Source: CADEFQ01 sp035433705 (GTDB taxonomy: Bacteria > Pseudomonadota > Gammaproteobacteria > Steroidobacterales > Steroidobacteraceae). From it: DNA of 64,000 bases. The stretch is from positions 1 to 64,000 of the forward strand of contig DAORVK010000005.1 of NCBI GenBank assembly GCA_035433705.1, in the 5' to 3' direction. Every line of letters begins with the position of its first letter. Position 1 is the first letter of the stretch. Position numbers and translations under genes: made by a program. Below are positions 1 to 9,108 of the stretch, piece by piece. The notes under the pieces are model-generated. The model saw only the letters and a list, made by a program, of their open reading frames with translations. It was not told where the DNA came from and ran no database searches.

Positions 1-317
1 CGCTCAATGAACTCCTCGGGACCGAGCAGTGGCTCGAGCGGGGGAAGCGGTACGAGTAGCGACGGACTCGCCAGCGAAGGACCGAACGCGCTACTTGCTC
101 CACCGCGCGCTCTTGTCGCTTTGACGAGTCTACATCAGCCCTACTGGCGCTGGTCATTGGCCAGCGCCAGCATTTTCGCGGTCCTTTCGCCGCTCAGGTG
201 CGAGTTCGACTTTTTGGCTTTGCGGATAGGGGTAGCCACCGAGCAATTGTCGTTCAAGGCCTTCGCACTGAGTGGATGATGGATCAGTCACGGTGGCTCC
301 AATCGTCGATCGTGCGC
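1..317. other. left edge, no gene recognised
   Basis: No supported gene is visible here. A 90-codon plus-strand frame (7-279) opens with a Ser/Gly-rich stretch and has no family motif or ribosome binding site. A second plus-strand frame running in from the window edge stops at about 57-59 and could be the last codons of a gene outside the window. The minus-strand SUMF1-domain gene ends at 318, so any terminator for it would lie here; I see no clear hairpin with a T-run. Confidence 0.4.
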
Positions 318-1259
318 TCAATCCCTACCCGGATCTAGATCTCGCACTACCCGAAAGCCGAACGGCACGAATACAACCTCGGCGGGGTCGCGACCTCGAA
401 AAGCAGGGCGCTGTCGGGAAGGTGTCGTAATCCAACTTCCTCCCCTGATGCTACGACGCTCGCACTGCCCACCAACCTGAAAGCTACGGCCATCGGAGTA
501 ACCTGGCGGGTAAGGAACGATGTAGCAATCCTCCACCCACTCCCATACATTCCCAATAACGTCATGCAAACCGAATGCATTCGGAGGGAAGCTTCCCACC
601 GGAGCGGTGAACGGATACCCGTCATCGCACTTCGCAGGCGTATACGACAATTCGGAAGCCTTCTCACCCGCTACATCAAACAGGTTCACTCGCTTGCAGA
701 TGTCATCCGCATCGTCACCCCATGGAAACCTCGTGCTGGAGCCTGCTCGTGCGAAATACTCCCACTCCGCTTCGGTTGGAAGTCGATACGCTTTACTCGT
801 CACTCTTGATAACCAGGCAATGTACGCTTTCGCATCATGCCAACTAACGCAGCCCACGGGCTCATTTTCGGTGGGCGCGCGACCATACCCTGGATTGCGC
901 CAACTGCTATCTGGAAGCGCTTCCCATTTTCCCGTCCAGATGATGCAGTTCTTCTCCTGCTTGTAGCCCGTTTCCTTGGCAAATCGGGCAAACTGCCCAT
1001 TGGTAACCTCGAATTTTCCGACTGCGAAGCTGTAACCGATCGTTACATCGTGGATCGGCCCCTCGGATCGCCCTTCCTCGCCTTCGAGCGATCCCATCCT
1101 GAAACTGCCGCCATTGACTACGACCATCGTCGGGCAGTCTTCACAGTCCCTGAACTCACTTTCCGCCACATGCGCGGCTGCTCCACCTACGCCTGATGCA
1201 AATGACAAGACAAGCAGGGCGCCCGCAGAAAGCAAGTAATATCGAATCGAATCACTCAT
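318..1259 (-). CDS. exported SUMF1 (formylglycine-generating-enzyme fold) domain protein
   Basis: Protein of 313 residues. It has an N-terminal signal segment (hydrophobic about 8-26, Ala-rich cleavage region near 27-30) followed by one SUMF1/FGE-sulfatase fold. Seen motifs are GGSFRMGS (about 50-57), RLPTEAEWEYFARAG (159-173), GNVWEWVED (236-244), RGGSW (272-276) and GFRVV (301-305). The paired catalytic cysteines that true formylglycine-generating enzymes carry after RGGSW are absent (ITTPSRQRPAF follows), so sulfatase activation is unlikely; the fold is also used for other enzymes and for binding. A GAGGT ribosome binding site lies 7 bases before the ATG. It is the last gene of the molybdoenzyme operon, 23 bases after the beta subunit, in a place where some relatives carry other accessory or cytochrome subunits. 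Its role is unknown; a periplasmic accessory part of the complex is inference. Confidence 0.85.
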   Translation of the reverse strand: MSDSIRYYLLSAGALLVLSFASGVGGAAAHVAESEFRDCEDCPTMVVVNGGSFRMGSLEGEEGRSEGPIHDVTIGYSFAVGKFEVTNGQFARFAKETGYKQEKNCIIWTGKWEALPDSSWRNPGYGRAPTENEPVGCVSWHDAKAYIAWLSRVTSKAYRLPTEAEWEYFARAGSSTRFPWGDDADDICKRVNLFDVAGEKASELSYTPAKCDDGYPFTAPVGSFPPNAFGLHDVIGNVWEWVEDCYIVPYPPGYSDGRSFQVGGQCERRSIRGGSWITTPSRQRPAFRGRDPAEVVFVPFGFRVVRDLDPGRD

Positions 1260-1282
1260 GTCGCAAACCTCGTTGATCAGAA

Positions 1283-2269
1283 CTACCCAAGCCGAACATC
1301 GGGAATATTGAACATTGCCTTCCAGTCCTTTGCGATCAACAGATCCATCAGTTTGGATGCGCTGCCGCCCTTTTTTTTCTCCATTTCGAAATGTAGGGTA
1401 ATCAGAGCCTGGTCCACCGCTGGACCGAACAATTTCCGCAGATACTCTATAGGCACCCTTGGGTCATCTGAAAAATCGCCATCGTCATCAAAAGTCGGCG
1501 GAAGGATCGGAGGAACATAATAGACGTTCGGTTCAGTGCCGTATTCCGGATGGAGCGGCAATGCAACTTTCCATTCGTACACCAGCTGATGGATTGGACC
1601 ATCCTGATCTTCCAGATACCCGACGAATCTCAGCTTTCCCGGACACTGTTTCGCACATGCAGGCGGCTCTCCCTTCTCGAGTCGTGGGAAGCAGAAAATG
1701 CATTTCTGTGATTTCCTCGTGATATAGTTGAAATAGATCTTCTTGTAGGGACATGCCGTATTGCATGCCCGAATGCCCTGGCACTTGTCCTGGTCGATCA
1801 ATACGATGCCGTCCTTCTCACGTTTGTATATTGCCCGTACCGGGCACGCTTCGAGACAAGCCGGCTTCGTACAGTGATTGCAGAGCCTCGGCAAGTAAAA
1901 ATGGTAATTGTTCGGGTAGACGCCGGCACTCGAGTCCTCGTCCCAGTTCGACCCGACGCCCATTTTCTGCTCCTGTCGTAGCCGAATCTCCGTGCCGTGA
2001 AAGTAGACAGCTTCGTGGTTGACCGAACAGTCGCTGCCGTGACTCTCCTTGGACATGAGCTCTCCTGGCTGCAGCTCACCATCCTTCCAGCCGCCACCGC
2101 TCTTCTCCCAGTCCACCGGGTACCCCGCCCCCGGTTTGGTCTCAACATTGTTCCAGAGCATGTACTCCTGGCCGGGCTCATCGGTCCACAGGGACTTGCA
2201 AGCAGTCGTGCACGTATGGCAACCGATGCACTTGTTCAGGTCTATGACCATTGCGATTTGCTTACCCAT
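1283..2269 (-). CDS. iron-sulfur beta subunit of a type II DMSO-reductase-family molybdoenzyme
   Basis: Protein of 328 residues when started at the ATG at 2269, which has GGGAGGTG just upstream; the frame stays open to 2386 but that extension looks non-coding. It carries four ferredoxin-type cysteine groups typical of NarH/EbdB-type subunits: CIGCHTCTTAC (14-24), CNHCTKPACLEACP, CQGIRACNTACP and CIFCFPR...CAKQCP. Such subunits pass electrons from the molybdenum subunit through three [4Fe-4S] and one [3Fe-4S] cluster to a cytochrome or quinone. The start overlaps the end of the TorD-like chaperone gene by 8 bases, indicating translational coupling. The nearest relatives by eye are the beta subunits of ethylbenzene dehydrogenase, steroid C25 dehydrogenase and dimethylsulfide dehydrogenase; the family is sure, the substrate is not. 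Confidence 0.92.
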   Translation of the reverse strand: MGKQIAMVIDLNKCIGCHTCTTACKSLWTDEPGQEYMLWNNVETKPGAGYPVDWEKSGGGWKDGELQPGELMSKESHGSDCSVNHEAVYFHGTEIRLRQEQKMGVGSNWDEDSSAGVYPNNYHFYLPRLCNHCTKPACLEACPVRAIYKREKDGIVLIDQDKCQGIRACNTACPYKKIYFNYITRKSQKCIFCFPRLEKGEPPACAKQCPGKLRFVGYLEDQDGPIHQLVYEWKVALPLHPEYGTEPNVYYVPPILPPTFDDDGDFSDDPRVPIEYLRKLFGPAVDQALITLHFEMEKKKGGSASKLMDLLIAKDWKAMFNIPDVRLG

Positions 2270-2951
2270 GCATGCACCTCCCGTCCGAACCAAACACAGT
2301 ACTCGCTTGCCACTCGTGATCATGCACAACGAACCGGTGGAGTGATCGTGCGATATCTGCGAAGATCGAGCCGGGTCGGGCCGCATCGATCCGTTCCACC
2401 AGTACAGGCGTCCAGTTGATCAAGTGACGCGACACGAAATCCAATTGCGCCAGTTGATAAGACAGAATGTCTCTACGGGCGCTACTCTCCCGATAACAAA
2501 GAAAATGCGTGAACTCCAGAATCACCGACAGATGATCCGGAGCCCAGGCATACCGCTCGCTCAGCAAATAGCCGAAGAACTCATAGAAGCGGACCAGTTC
2601 TTCGCGAACCCCTGGCAGATCCTTGAACTGCTGCTGCTCGCGGATCGCAACCGGAGGTCCGGAATCTCCAACCTCGAAGAGCGCACTATAGTCGCGGGCT
2701 TGGGATCGCCAGCCAGTACCCGCATAAGCACTACCAAGGCCCGCCAGATCAATCCCGTACGGCCGGACTTCGTCGGTCCACCCCGCGTCACACAGTGGGG
2801 CACCGGTCTCAAGGTCGTGGGGTGAAGCAAGCAGCGCCGAAAAGAGTGCGTACGTCCGGCATCGGATCGGCGCCGTAAGGCTGGTATCCCGGTTTCTGAC
2901 GTAACGCCTTGCACCCATGCTCTTCTCGGTACTCGACGCAACCGGCCTCAA
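2262..2951 (-). CDS. TorD/NarJ-like molybdoenzyme assembly chaperone
   Basis: Protein of 229 residues with the all-helical character of TorD/DmsD/NarJ chaperones. These bind the Tat signal and apo-form of a molybdoenzyme and hold it until the cofactor is inserted. Visible features are the RTYALFSALLASPHD start of the first conserved helix, a VREELVRFYEFFGY segment and a YAWAPDHLSVILEFTHFLC segment, matching the family pattern in which a 'PDH' element precedes a helix. It overlaps the alpha-subunit stop by 4 bases and the beta-subunit start by 8 bases, so the order is alpha-chaperone-beta. In the described ethylbenzene dehydrogenase operon the chaperone gene comes last. It is a cytoplasmic assembly factor, not part of the mature enzyme. 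Confidence 0.85.
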   Translation of the reverse strand: MRPVASSTEKSMGARRYVRNRDTSLTAPIRCRTYALFSALLASPHDLETGAPLCDAGWTDEVRPYGIDLAGLGSAYAGTGWRSQARDYSALFEVGDSGPPVAIREQQQFKDLPGVREELVRFYEFFGYLLSERYAWAPDHLSVILEFTHFLCYRESSARRDILSYQLAQLDFVSRHLINWTPVLVERIDAARPGSIFADIARSLHRFVVHDHEWQASTVFGSDGRCMHG

Positions 2952-5812
2952 GCTGATGTGTCCACGGCGATGCGATCAGGCGCTCTTTCGAAATTGCAGG
3001 TGAAGTCCTTGTAGGTCTGGTTCGGGGAAAACACGGCCGGCTTGTACCCGATCTGACCGTACCCGCCTGCCATGCTCGTAGGCTTGATCAGGCCCGCCGT
3101 AGAGATCACCGCGGAAAAATTCTGGCGATTCCGGAACATCATCGGGTCCCAGCCGTGATACATGAACAGCATGGAGGGCTGGATTGCCGCGCTCAGGTGT
3201 GCCATGGCAAAAAACTCGCCCGAATCGTTGAAGACCCTGATGAGATCCCCGTCCGCGACTCCGCGCTCGGCGGCATCCTCGGGATTGACGTAGATGTCCG
3301 GCTGGCCGCGCTGCAAGTTCAACAGGAACGGGTCGTCCCGCCACATGCTGTGAATCCCGTGCCGGGCATGCCCCATCATCATCCGTAGCGGATAACCCTT
3401 GTTCGCCAGCGGCGTCTTATGTCCCGGGAGCGCTTCGTCGAAGCGCAGGAACCATTCGTGATCGATATAGTAGGACTGTCGGCCTGTCACTGTCTGATAG
3501 GGCCGTTTATCGCGCACACTCCTGAATATGTCGGAGTAGTAGGTTGCATCCTTGCTGTCCCAGGTTGTTCGCTCGGAATTATCGAGTCGGATCAGACCTC
3601 TCTTCGCGAGTTCATCGAAGGACACGGCCGGCATGCCCGGCGTTGTATCTATGATGTACTGGCAAACATCCTTGACGCTCTTTATTCTGCCATTCATTGT
3701 GTATAGTTCGAGGCAGCGTGAGTAGTCTCTGACGACTTTCCGGCCATCGAGACTGTCATCAACTGGTGCAATGTTGCGCTCCCGCGCTCGTCGACTGATG
3801 GCGTTGGCAAGGCGCCGGATCGCCTCCCAATCGTCGACGGACTCACCCAGTGGCGCAACCGCCACGTCGAGCACCTGCACATAGGGCGTCTTGGATTGCA
3901 GCATCATGTCCGCGCGTTCGTAATGATGCGCAATCGGCAATACGTAATCCGCATAATGTGACGTGATACCGGCATCCGGCACCAGCGCAACGATCATCTC
4001 CAGTTCCTCAAGAGCGCTTTTTCTCCAGCGATTCCCCGAAGCCCGCCAGTTCGCGCCGTTGTTGCCGGCAAAGAATCCCATCCTCCAGCCCTTGCGACTG
4101 TGGCTGGGGTACCAGCCCTTGCGAATGCTCTCCTGATAATAGTGGTCGAACTCCTCCGCAAGTTGCTTGCCATACGTTGCCCGGTTCAACTCCTTCATCT
4201 GCCCGTGGTCGTAGTCCCACGTTGTCCCGGAGATGCCGCGAAACGCGGCCCCGATGCCGTCGAACGCGAAGGCCATGGTTTTTGTTCGGGCGGAATTGCC
4301 TATTTGCAGCCCCCCGCCCTCTGGGCCGATGTTCCCGGTGAGCGACAGCAGGAGCAGCATCGAACGTTGCAGGAGATCACCATGTAGCCATTTGCAGACT
4401 GCATAACCCGAGAAGATCATTGCCGGCTTGGCATCCGCGAAAGTGCGCGCGATCCTGCGTATGACCTCCGGATTGACGCCGGTGACTGCCATCGTCTTTT
4501 CCGGGGAATGCTCGGCCGCTCGCTTTTTTAGCAACTCGAAAATGGTGGTGACCGCTATCGAGCCATCGCGCCCATCGATCCGCCATGAACCTTCGAGCGC
4601 CGGCCGCAGACTTTCCAGTCGAAGCGTCGTGGACGTAGCGGCGCCCGCAACCACCCCTGGTGCAATAGCTTGAGAGTCGGTCACTTCATCCCAAATGAAG
4701 AATGTGTCCTTGTCGGCCGCACCGGCATCCCCGGCGCGAAGGTCCTCAGCTCGCAGGAACCTGCCATTATCCAACCGCACCAGCAACGGCAAGTCAGTCT
4801 GCTCTCTGATGTAATCTGCCTTGTACAATCCTTCTGCGAGGATCACATTGACCATAGCCATTGCCAGCGCAATATCGCTCCCAGGCTTGGGATTCACCCA
4901 GAGGCTCGCGTGCATTGCGGTCGGTGTGAATTCGGGTGAGATTGCGATAACTTCGGTGCCGTTGTACTTCGCGTCCCAGAGAAAATGCGCATCCGGCAAG
5001 CGTGTGACAGCAGGATTGCTCATCCATACCAGGACACAACGCGCCTTGTATATCGCTGCCATCGTGTCGCTGGTGTGCGGCGAACCCAGGGTCATCTGAA
5101 CACCGGTCGGCAGGTCCCCAACACCGGAAAGAAATTCCGGAACCGTGACCCCGGTAATGTTTGCGAACCGCGCCAGGCCTCCGAACGACCCTCGCTTGAG
5201 CGCCATCTGGGTGCCGCTCCCGAAGGAAATACATTCGGGGCCGTGCTCGATGACCAGATCGAGAAACTTGTCTGCAATTTCCGTGGTCGCCTGCTCCCAC
5301 GTTATCCTTTCCCACTTTCCGTTTCCCCGCGGACCGATCGATTTCATCGGGTACAGAACACGCTGCTGGCCGTACATGTACTTGGCGTGCCTGAGGCCCT
5401 TCTGACAGCCTCGCGGGCCGTAGTCCGGTACATCCCCGGACGACCCATATTCGCCCTGCTGTTCCTCGCGCCAGACGATGCCGCCCTTCACATACACGTT
5501 GAACGCGCAATTTCCCATGCAGTTGGTCCCGTGGGTACCGCGCACCACGCGGTCCCAGGTCCATTTCTTGCGATAGACATCCTCGAAAGCCCGATAGGCA
5601 TCTGCAGGTCCGCTGAGCGCCGTATCGGTATCCCTGGCAACATACTTCAAGGAAAGCAGCGCACCGGATGTCAGCATCCCTATCAGGAGTACCCGGCGGC
5701 CTCGATTGAAGGGTTCGGGCAGCGGGCTTTCTGGTTTATCCGGCTTCTTCACGTTGGGCCCTCTGGATGCGTCCAGCACGAACCAGAGACACAACGGGAA
5801 GTCTCTGTGCAC
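2948..5812 (-). CDS. molybdopterin catalytic (alpha) subunit, type II DMSO reductase family
   Basis: Protein of 954 residues from a GTG at 5812; a second GTG at 5752 with AGAGGG upstream would place the twin arginines near residues 19-20 and is an equally good start. The RGRRVLLIG segment followed by a hydrophobic stretch (about 38-58) looks like a Tat signal, so the mature enzyme should be periplasmic. The FS0 cluster ligands fit type II enzymes: H94, C98, C102 and C136 (THGTNCMGNC ... PRGC). GVGDLPTG contains D233, the position of the aspartate molybdenum ligand of NarG/EbdA-type enzymes. The family includes ethylbenzene, p-cymene, steroid C25, dimethylsulfide and (per)chlorate/selenate enzymes; the MGNCAFNVYVK and IVWREEQ segments favour the hydrocarbon-hydroxylating branch. 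No heme-b gamma subunit gene is next to it. The start lies 5 bases past the stop of the acyl-CoA ligase gene. Confidence 0.93.
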   Translation of the reverse strand: MHRDFPLCLWFVLDASRGPNVKKPDKPESPLPEPFNRGRRVLLIGMLTSGALLSLKYVARDTDTALSGPADAYRAFEDVYRKKWTWDRVVRGTHGTNCMGNCAFNVYVKGGIVWREEQQGEYGSSGDVPDYGPRGCQKGLRHAKYMYGQQRVLYPMKSIGPRGNGKWERITWEQATTEIADKFLDLVIEHGPECISFGSGTQMALKRGSFGGLARFANITGVTVPEFLSGVGDLPTGVQMTLGSPHTSDTMAAIYKARCVLVWMSNPAVTRLPDAHFLWDAKYNGTEVIAISPEFTPTAMHASLWVNPKPGSDIALAMAMVNVILAEGLYKADYIREQTDLPLLVRLDNGRFLRAEDLRAGDAGAADKDTFFIWDEVTDSQAIAPGVVAGAATSTTLRLESLRPALEGSWRIDGRDGSIAVTTIFELLKKRAAEHSPEKTMAVTGVNPEVIRRIARTFADAKPAMIFSGYAVCKWLHGDLLQRSMLLLLSLTGNIGPEGGGLQIGNSARTKTMAFAFDGIGAAFRGISGTTWDYDHGQMKELNRATYGKQLAEEFDHYYQESIRKGWYPSHSRKGWRMGFFAGNNGANWRASGNRWRKSALEELEMIVALVPDAGITSHYADYVLPIAHHYERADMMLQSKTPYVQVLDVAVAPLGESVDDWEAIRRLANAISRRARERNIAPVDDSLDGRKVVRDYSRCLELYTMNGRIKSVKDVCQYIIDTTPGMPAVSFDELAKRGLIRLDNSERTTWDSKDATYYSDIFRSVRDKRPYQTVTGRQSYYIDHEWFLRFDEALPGHKTPLANKGYPLRMMMGHARHGIHSMWRDDPFLLNLQRGQPDIYVNPEDAAERGVADGDLIRVFNDSGEFFAMAHLSAAIQPSMLFMYHGWDPMMFRNRQNFSAVISTAGLIKPTSMAGGYGQIGYKPAVFSPNQTYKDFTCNFERAPDRIAVDTSA

Positions 5813-5816
5813 ATCG

Positions 5817-7463
5817 TCAATTACCTCGATGGAACCAGGTTCGCAATGCCTTCTTGTCGAGCTTGCCCACGCTGGTACGCGGCAGTGCGTCGACCAGCTC
5901 GATCCGGTCGGGCAGCGCGTACCTGGGGAGGGCGCCGGCCGCCACTTGCGCCTCGAGATGAAGGGTAATGTTTTCGAGCGTCGGCGGGTCGCCCGCTCCG
6001 CTGCGCGGCACGATCACGGCCAGCGGCCGCTCGCCCCAGCGCTCATCCTGCACAGCGATCACGGCAGCCTCGGCGACGCCCGGATGCCGCGCAATCAGCT
6101 CCTCGAGCTGCAGGGACGAGATCCACTCGCCACCGCTTTTGATCATGTCCTTTGCGCGGTCACGGATCTGTACGTACCCGGCCGCATCGATGCTCGCGAT
6201 ATCTCGCGTATGCAGGTAGCCGCCGGCCCACAGCTCCGCCGAAGCCTCCTCGTCTCCGACGTACCCCGAAGCGAGCCATGGCGCGCGCACCACCAGTTCG
6301 CCGACGGTGCGTCCGTCGTGTGGCACGTCGTTCATCTGCTCGTCCACGACGCGCAAATCCACGAGCGGCAACGGCAAGCCGGTGAGGCAGCGTGTCGCCA
6401 CCTCATCATCGCGCCGCCCGGTCTCGCTCTGCTCCAACAGCCGGTTGGCCAGCAGGAACGGACAGGTCTCGGACATGCCATAAGCCGCAAACACATCGAT
6501 CCCGCGATCGAGTGCCTGGCGCGCTAGCGCCGTGCTCATCGCCGAACCGCCTACCGTGATCTTCCAGCCGCTGAAGTCGGTGGCCGCCGCTGACGGCGCC
6601 GACAGCAGCATCTGCAGGATCGTGGGCACGCAATGGGAATACGTCACCTGCTCGCGGCGCCGCAGGGCGAGGAGCAGATCCGCATCGTACCGTCCGGGAT
6701 AGACCTGCTTCAGCCCGAGCAGCGTCGCGACGTAGGGCAGGCCCCAAGCATGCACGTGGAACATCGGAGTGAGCGGCATGTAGACGTCACCGTGTCGCAC
6801 CGACTGGCCGAACTGCGGACTCGCCAGCGCACCGAGTACGCCCAGCGTGTGCAGGACCAGTTGCCGGTGGCTGAAGCACACGGCCTTGGGCATGCCGGTG
6901 GTGCCGGTCGTGTAGAACGTGGTCGCCACCGCGTTCTCATCGAACTCGCGGAACGGGAAGGCCGCCGTTTCGCGGGCAAGCAGTTCCTCGTATTCGCCGG
7001 CCACGCCCGCGAGGTCCGCGCCGGCGGCGGGCTCGAGCAGCACGATGCGACGGAGGCGCGGCAGCCCGTCGGCCAGCTCCTTGACCAGATCGAGGAAGTC
7101 CGCGTGAACCAGCAGCACCTCGGCCTGAGCATGGTCCAACGTATGGCGGATCTGCTCGGCCGACAGGCGCAGATTCACCGTCATCAGCACGGCACCCATC
7201 ATCGGCACGGCAAAGTACGACTCCAGGTAGCGATGACTGTCCCAGTCCATCACCGCGACCGTCGTACCCTCGGTGACACCGAGGCGCCTCAGGCTGGACG
7301 CCAGCCGCCCAATGCGCTGCCGCAAAGTGCGATAGTCGTAGCGCAACCGGTCGCGATACACGATCTCCTGCATCGGCGACGCGGCGAGCGATGTGCGCAA
7401 CAGATGACCGACCCACAGTGGCTCTGCGGGTTGTCCACCAGGCAGGTCGAGCAGTCGTATCAT
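5817..7463 (-). CDS. acyl-CoA synthetase (AMP-forming, FadD-like)
   Basis: Protein of 548 residues started at the ATG at 7463; the frame is open further upstream, but that part overlaps the hydrolase gene and is not family-like. It activates a carboxylic acid to its CoA thioester through an acyl-AMP. Seen motifs are the P-loop YTTGTTGMPK (184-193), the AYGMSETCP adenylate-binding motif, GGYLHTRDIA, DRAKDMIKSGGEWIS and the C-terminal catalytic lysine in SVGKLDKK (K534). Length and motifs fit medium/long-chain fatty-acid-type ligases (the 3-(methylthio)propionyl-CoA/FadD group). It begins 33 bases after the isochorismatase-fold gene and ends just before the molybdoenzyme alpha gene. It probably activates an acid made in this catabolic island; the acid is unknown. 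Confidence 0.92.
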   Translation of the reverse strand: MIRLLDLPGGQPAEPLWVGHLLRTSLAASPMQEIVYRDRLRYDYRTLRQRIGRLASSLRRLGVTEGTTVAVMDWDSHRYLESYFAVPMMGAVLMTVNLRLSAEQIRHTLDHAQAEVLLVHADFLDLVKELADGLPRLRRIVLLEPAAGADLAGVAGEYEELLARETAAFPFREFDENAVATTFYTTGTTGMPKAVCFSHRQLVLHTLGVLGALASPQFGQSVRHGDVYMPLTPMFHVHAWGLPYVATLLGLKQVYPGRYDADLLLALRRREQVTYSHCVPTILQMLLSAPSAAATDFSGWKITVGGSAMSTALARQALDRGIDVFAAYGMSETCPFLLANRLLEQSETGRRDDEVATRCLTGLPLPLVDLRVVDEQMNDVPHDGRTVGELVVRAPWLASGYVGDEEASAELWAGGYLHTRDIASIDAAGYVQIRDRAKDMIKSGGEWISSLQLEELIARHPGVAEAAVIAVQDERWGERPLAVIVPRSGAGDPPTLENITLHLEAQVAAGALPRYALPDRIELVDALPRTSVGKLDKKALRTWFHRGN

Positions 7464-7495
7464 GTGCGGCCCAGACGCGTGAGTCGATGCCTGCC

Positions 7496-8167
7496 TCAGT
7501 CGGCATCGTTCCATGTGGCGAAGATTTCTGCCGATGTGGGGCAATGTGTGCGGCCCAGCCAGCCGGCCATCACGCGATCGTGCCTCTCCTTGCTGGTCGA
7601 CCCGATCGCGTCCTTCGCCAGTACGGTGTAGTAGTCGGCGTCGCGCGCCGCGCGGATCGTGCTTTCGACGCAGCCCTCGGTCACCTGCCCGGCAATGATC
7701 AGGGTCTTGATGCCGTGCTGCTTCAGCAGGAACTCGAGGATCGTGTCCTTGAAGCACGACGCGCGGTACTTCCTGATGATGTGATCGGTCGGCTCGACGA
7801 CCATCTCCTCGTACAGCTCGACGCCCCAGGTGCCATCGACTGTATAGAAGCGCTCCTGGTCCAGCGACTTCAGCCCGGCGTTCGCGTGCATTGCCAGCCA
7901 CATCGGCGAATCGGTGGTGAAGCCCTTGCCGATCACGAACTGCGAGAAGATCATCATCGCACCTTTCGCACGGGCCGCAGCGGTCAGCTGGTTGATGGGC
8001 CCGGTCAGCGCGCGTGTCATCGATACGTCGAGTTTCAGCACCTCAGCGTAATAGCCCTTCGGGTGGCAGAAGTCGTTCTGCTGATCGATCACGAGCACGG
8101 CCGTGTGGGCCGGATCGATGATTTCGTTCAGCTCGGTAAGGTACTGACGGTTGCCTATCTTTTTCAT
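7496..8167 (-). CDS. isochorismatase-fold cysteine hydrolase
   Basis: Protein of 223 residues with the catalytic triad of the isochorismatase-like hydrolases: D28 (VLVIDQQNDF), K133 (RKYRASCF) and C166 (VTEGCVEST), with the usual cis-peptide region before the cysteine. The family includes nicotinamidase, N-carbamoylsarcosine amidohydrolase, biuret and ureidoacrylate hydrolases and isochorismatase; the cysteine makes an amide- or imide-hydrolysing role more likely than an isochorismatase role. It lies in a tight minus-strand operon between the DapA-like gene (9-base gap) and the acyl-CoA ligase gene. A second member of the fold, not closely similar, is at 31.8-32.5 kb. The substrate is unknown. 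Confidence 0.9.
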   Translation of the reverse strand: MKKIGNRQYLTELNEIIDPAHTAVLVIDQQNDFCHPKGYYAEVLKLDVSMTRALTGPINQLTAAARAKGAMMIFSQFVIGKGFTTDSPMWLAMHANAGLKSLDQERFYTVDGTWGVELYEEMVVEPTDHIIRKYRASCFKDTILEFLLKQHGIKTLIIAGQVTEGCVESTIRAARDADYYTVLAKDAIGSTSKERHDRVMAGWLGRTHCPTSAEIFATWNDAD

Positions 8168-8176
8168 GGTCAGCTC

Positions 8177-9091
8177 TCAGTCAAGGTAGTTTTTGAGGAC
8201 TGCGTCGATCGCTTTGCGCTCCTCGGCGCGCGCCGGGAACATCGGCATGCGGATGTTCGGCGTCGGGATCCACCCGGCCGCGTGCAGCGCGTACTTGAGG
8301 CGTGCAGACCAGCGGTAGCTGGGCCGACCGTAGATCGCGTCGGAAAGCGGCATCAGGCGGGCCGAGGCCGCGCGCGCGCCAACGAGATCGTTGTCCCAGA
8401 GGCGGTCCTGCAGCGCCTTCACCGGCTTGACGAAATTGGCGAGCCCGATCGTGCAGCCGTCGGCACCCAGCGCGTAGTTGCCGAACAGGCCGCAGTCGGT
8501 CGCGCAGAACACGATCAGCTTCGGGTTGGCCTCGCGCAGCGCCACGAGGTCGCGCTCGTACTCGATATCGTCCTCGACCTCCTGCTTGATGCCCATGACG
8601 TTCGGCAGCGATGCGACCGCCTTCAGCACGTGGCGCGGCATCATCAGGTTGGTCAGCGGGCGGTACTGCATGAACCACATCGGGATCGGCGTGAGCTCCG
8701 CCGCCCTGCGGTAATGGTCGATCACCGCCTCGGGGGCGAACTGGAACGCACCGCGCGCGAACGAAAACGGCGAAAACACCAGCACTGCATCGGCACCGCA
8801 CTCGGCCGCCGATTCACACTGCGACGCGAACTTGCGACCCAGCCCCTGCGTATGCACGCCGGCAATGATCGGCACGTCGTTGCCGACGGCAGCCCGGACG
8901 GTCCTGATCGCCTCGCGACGCTCATCTCCGCTCAGCACGCTCAGTTCGCCCGTGTGGCCGTTGACCAGGAAGCCGCCGGCGCCGTCGCGTACCTGGCGCC
9001 TGGCAAGATCTCCCATCGCGTCGAAGAGAATCGAATTGCTATCGTCCTGCGGCGCGACGATCGCGGGGAATACACCTCTGTACGTCTTCAT
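8177..9091 (-). CDS. DapA/NanA-family class I aldolase or lyase
   Basis: Protein of 304 residues with the (beta/alpha)8 DHDPS/N-acetylneuraminate-lyase fold. Key residues are K169 in GIKQEV (Schiff-base lysine), Y143 in MQYRP and the carboxylate-binding loop GHTGE (45-49; GTTGE in true DHDPS). The first residues and the loop differ from housekeeping DapA, and the neighbours are catabolic, so a role in retro-aldol cleavage or hydration of a keto acid is more likely than lysine synthesis. This family is used in aromatic side-chain removal (hydratase-aldolases) and sugar-acid breakdown. It is co-directional with the hydrolase (9-base gap) and the acetoacetate-decarboxylase-like gene (17-base gap). 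Confidence 0.88.
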   Translation of the reverse strand: MKTYRGVFPAIVAPQDDSNSILFDAMGDLARRQVRDGAGGFLVNGHTGELSVLSGDERREAIRTVRAAVGNDVPIIAGVHTQGLGRKFASQCESAAECGADAVLVFSPFSFARGAFQFAPEAVIDHYRRAAELTPIPMWFMQYRPLTNLMMPRHVLKAVASLPNVMGIKQEVEDDIEYERDLVALREANPKLIVFCATDCGLFGNYALGADGCTIGLANFVKPVKALQDRLWDNDLVGARAASARLMPLSDAIYGRPSYRWSARLKYALHAAGWIPTPNIRMPMFPARAEERKAIDAVLKNYLD

Positions 9092-9108
9092 CTGTTACTT
9101 CTCCAGTA

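Noticed and set aside
7..279. 90-codon plus-strand frame with Ser/Gly-rich start
   Set aside because: No ribosome binding site, no family motif and composition typical of chance frames in GC-rich DNA.
318..1259. functional formylglycine-generating enzyme (sulfatase activator)
   Set aside because: The cysteine pair needed after RGGSW is missing, and no sulfatase of the formylglycine type is encoded in the window.
8177..9091. dapA, 4-hydroxy-tetrahydrodipicolinate synthase for lysine
   Set aside because: The GTTGE loop is changed to GHTGE and the gene sits in a catabolic operon, so only the superfamily is assigned.
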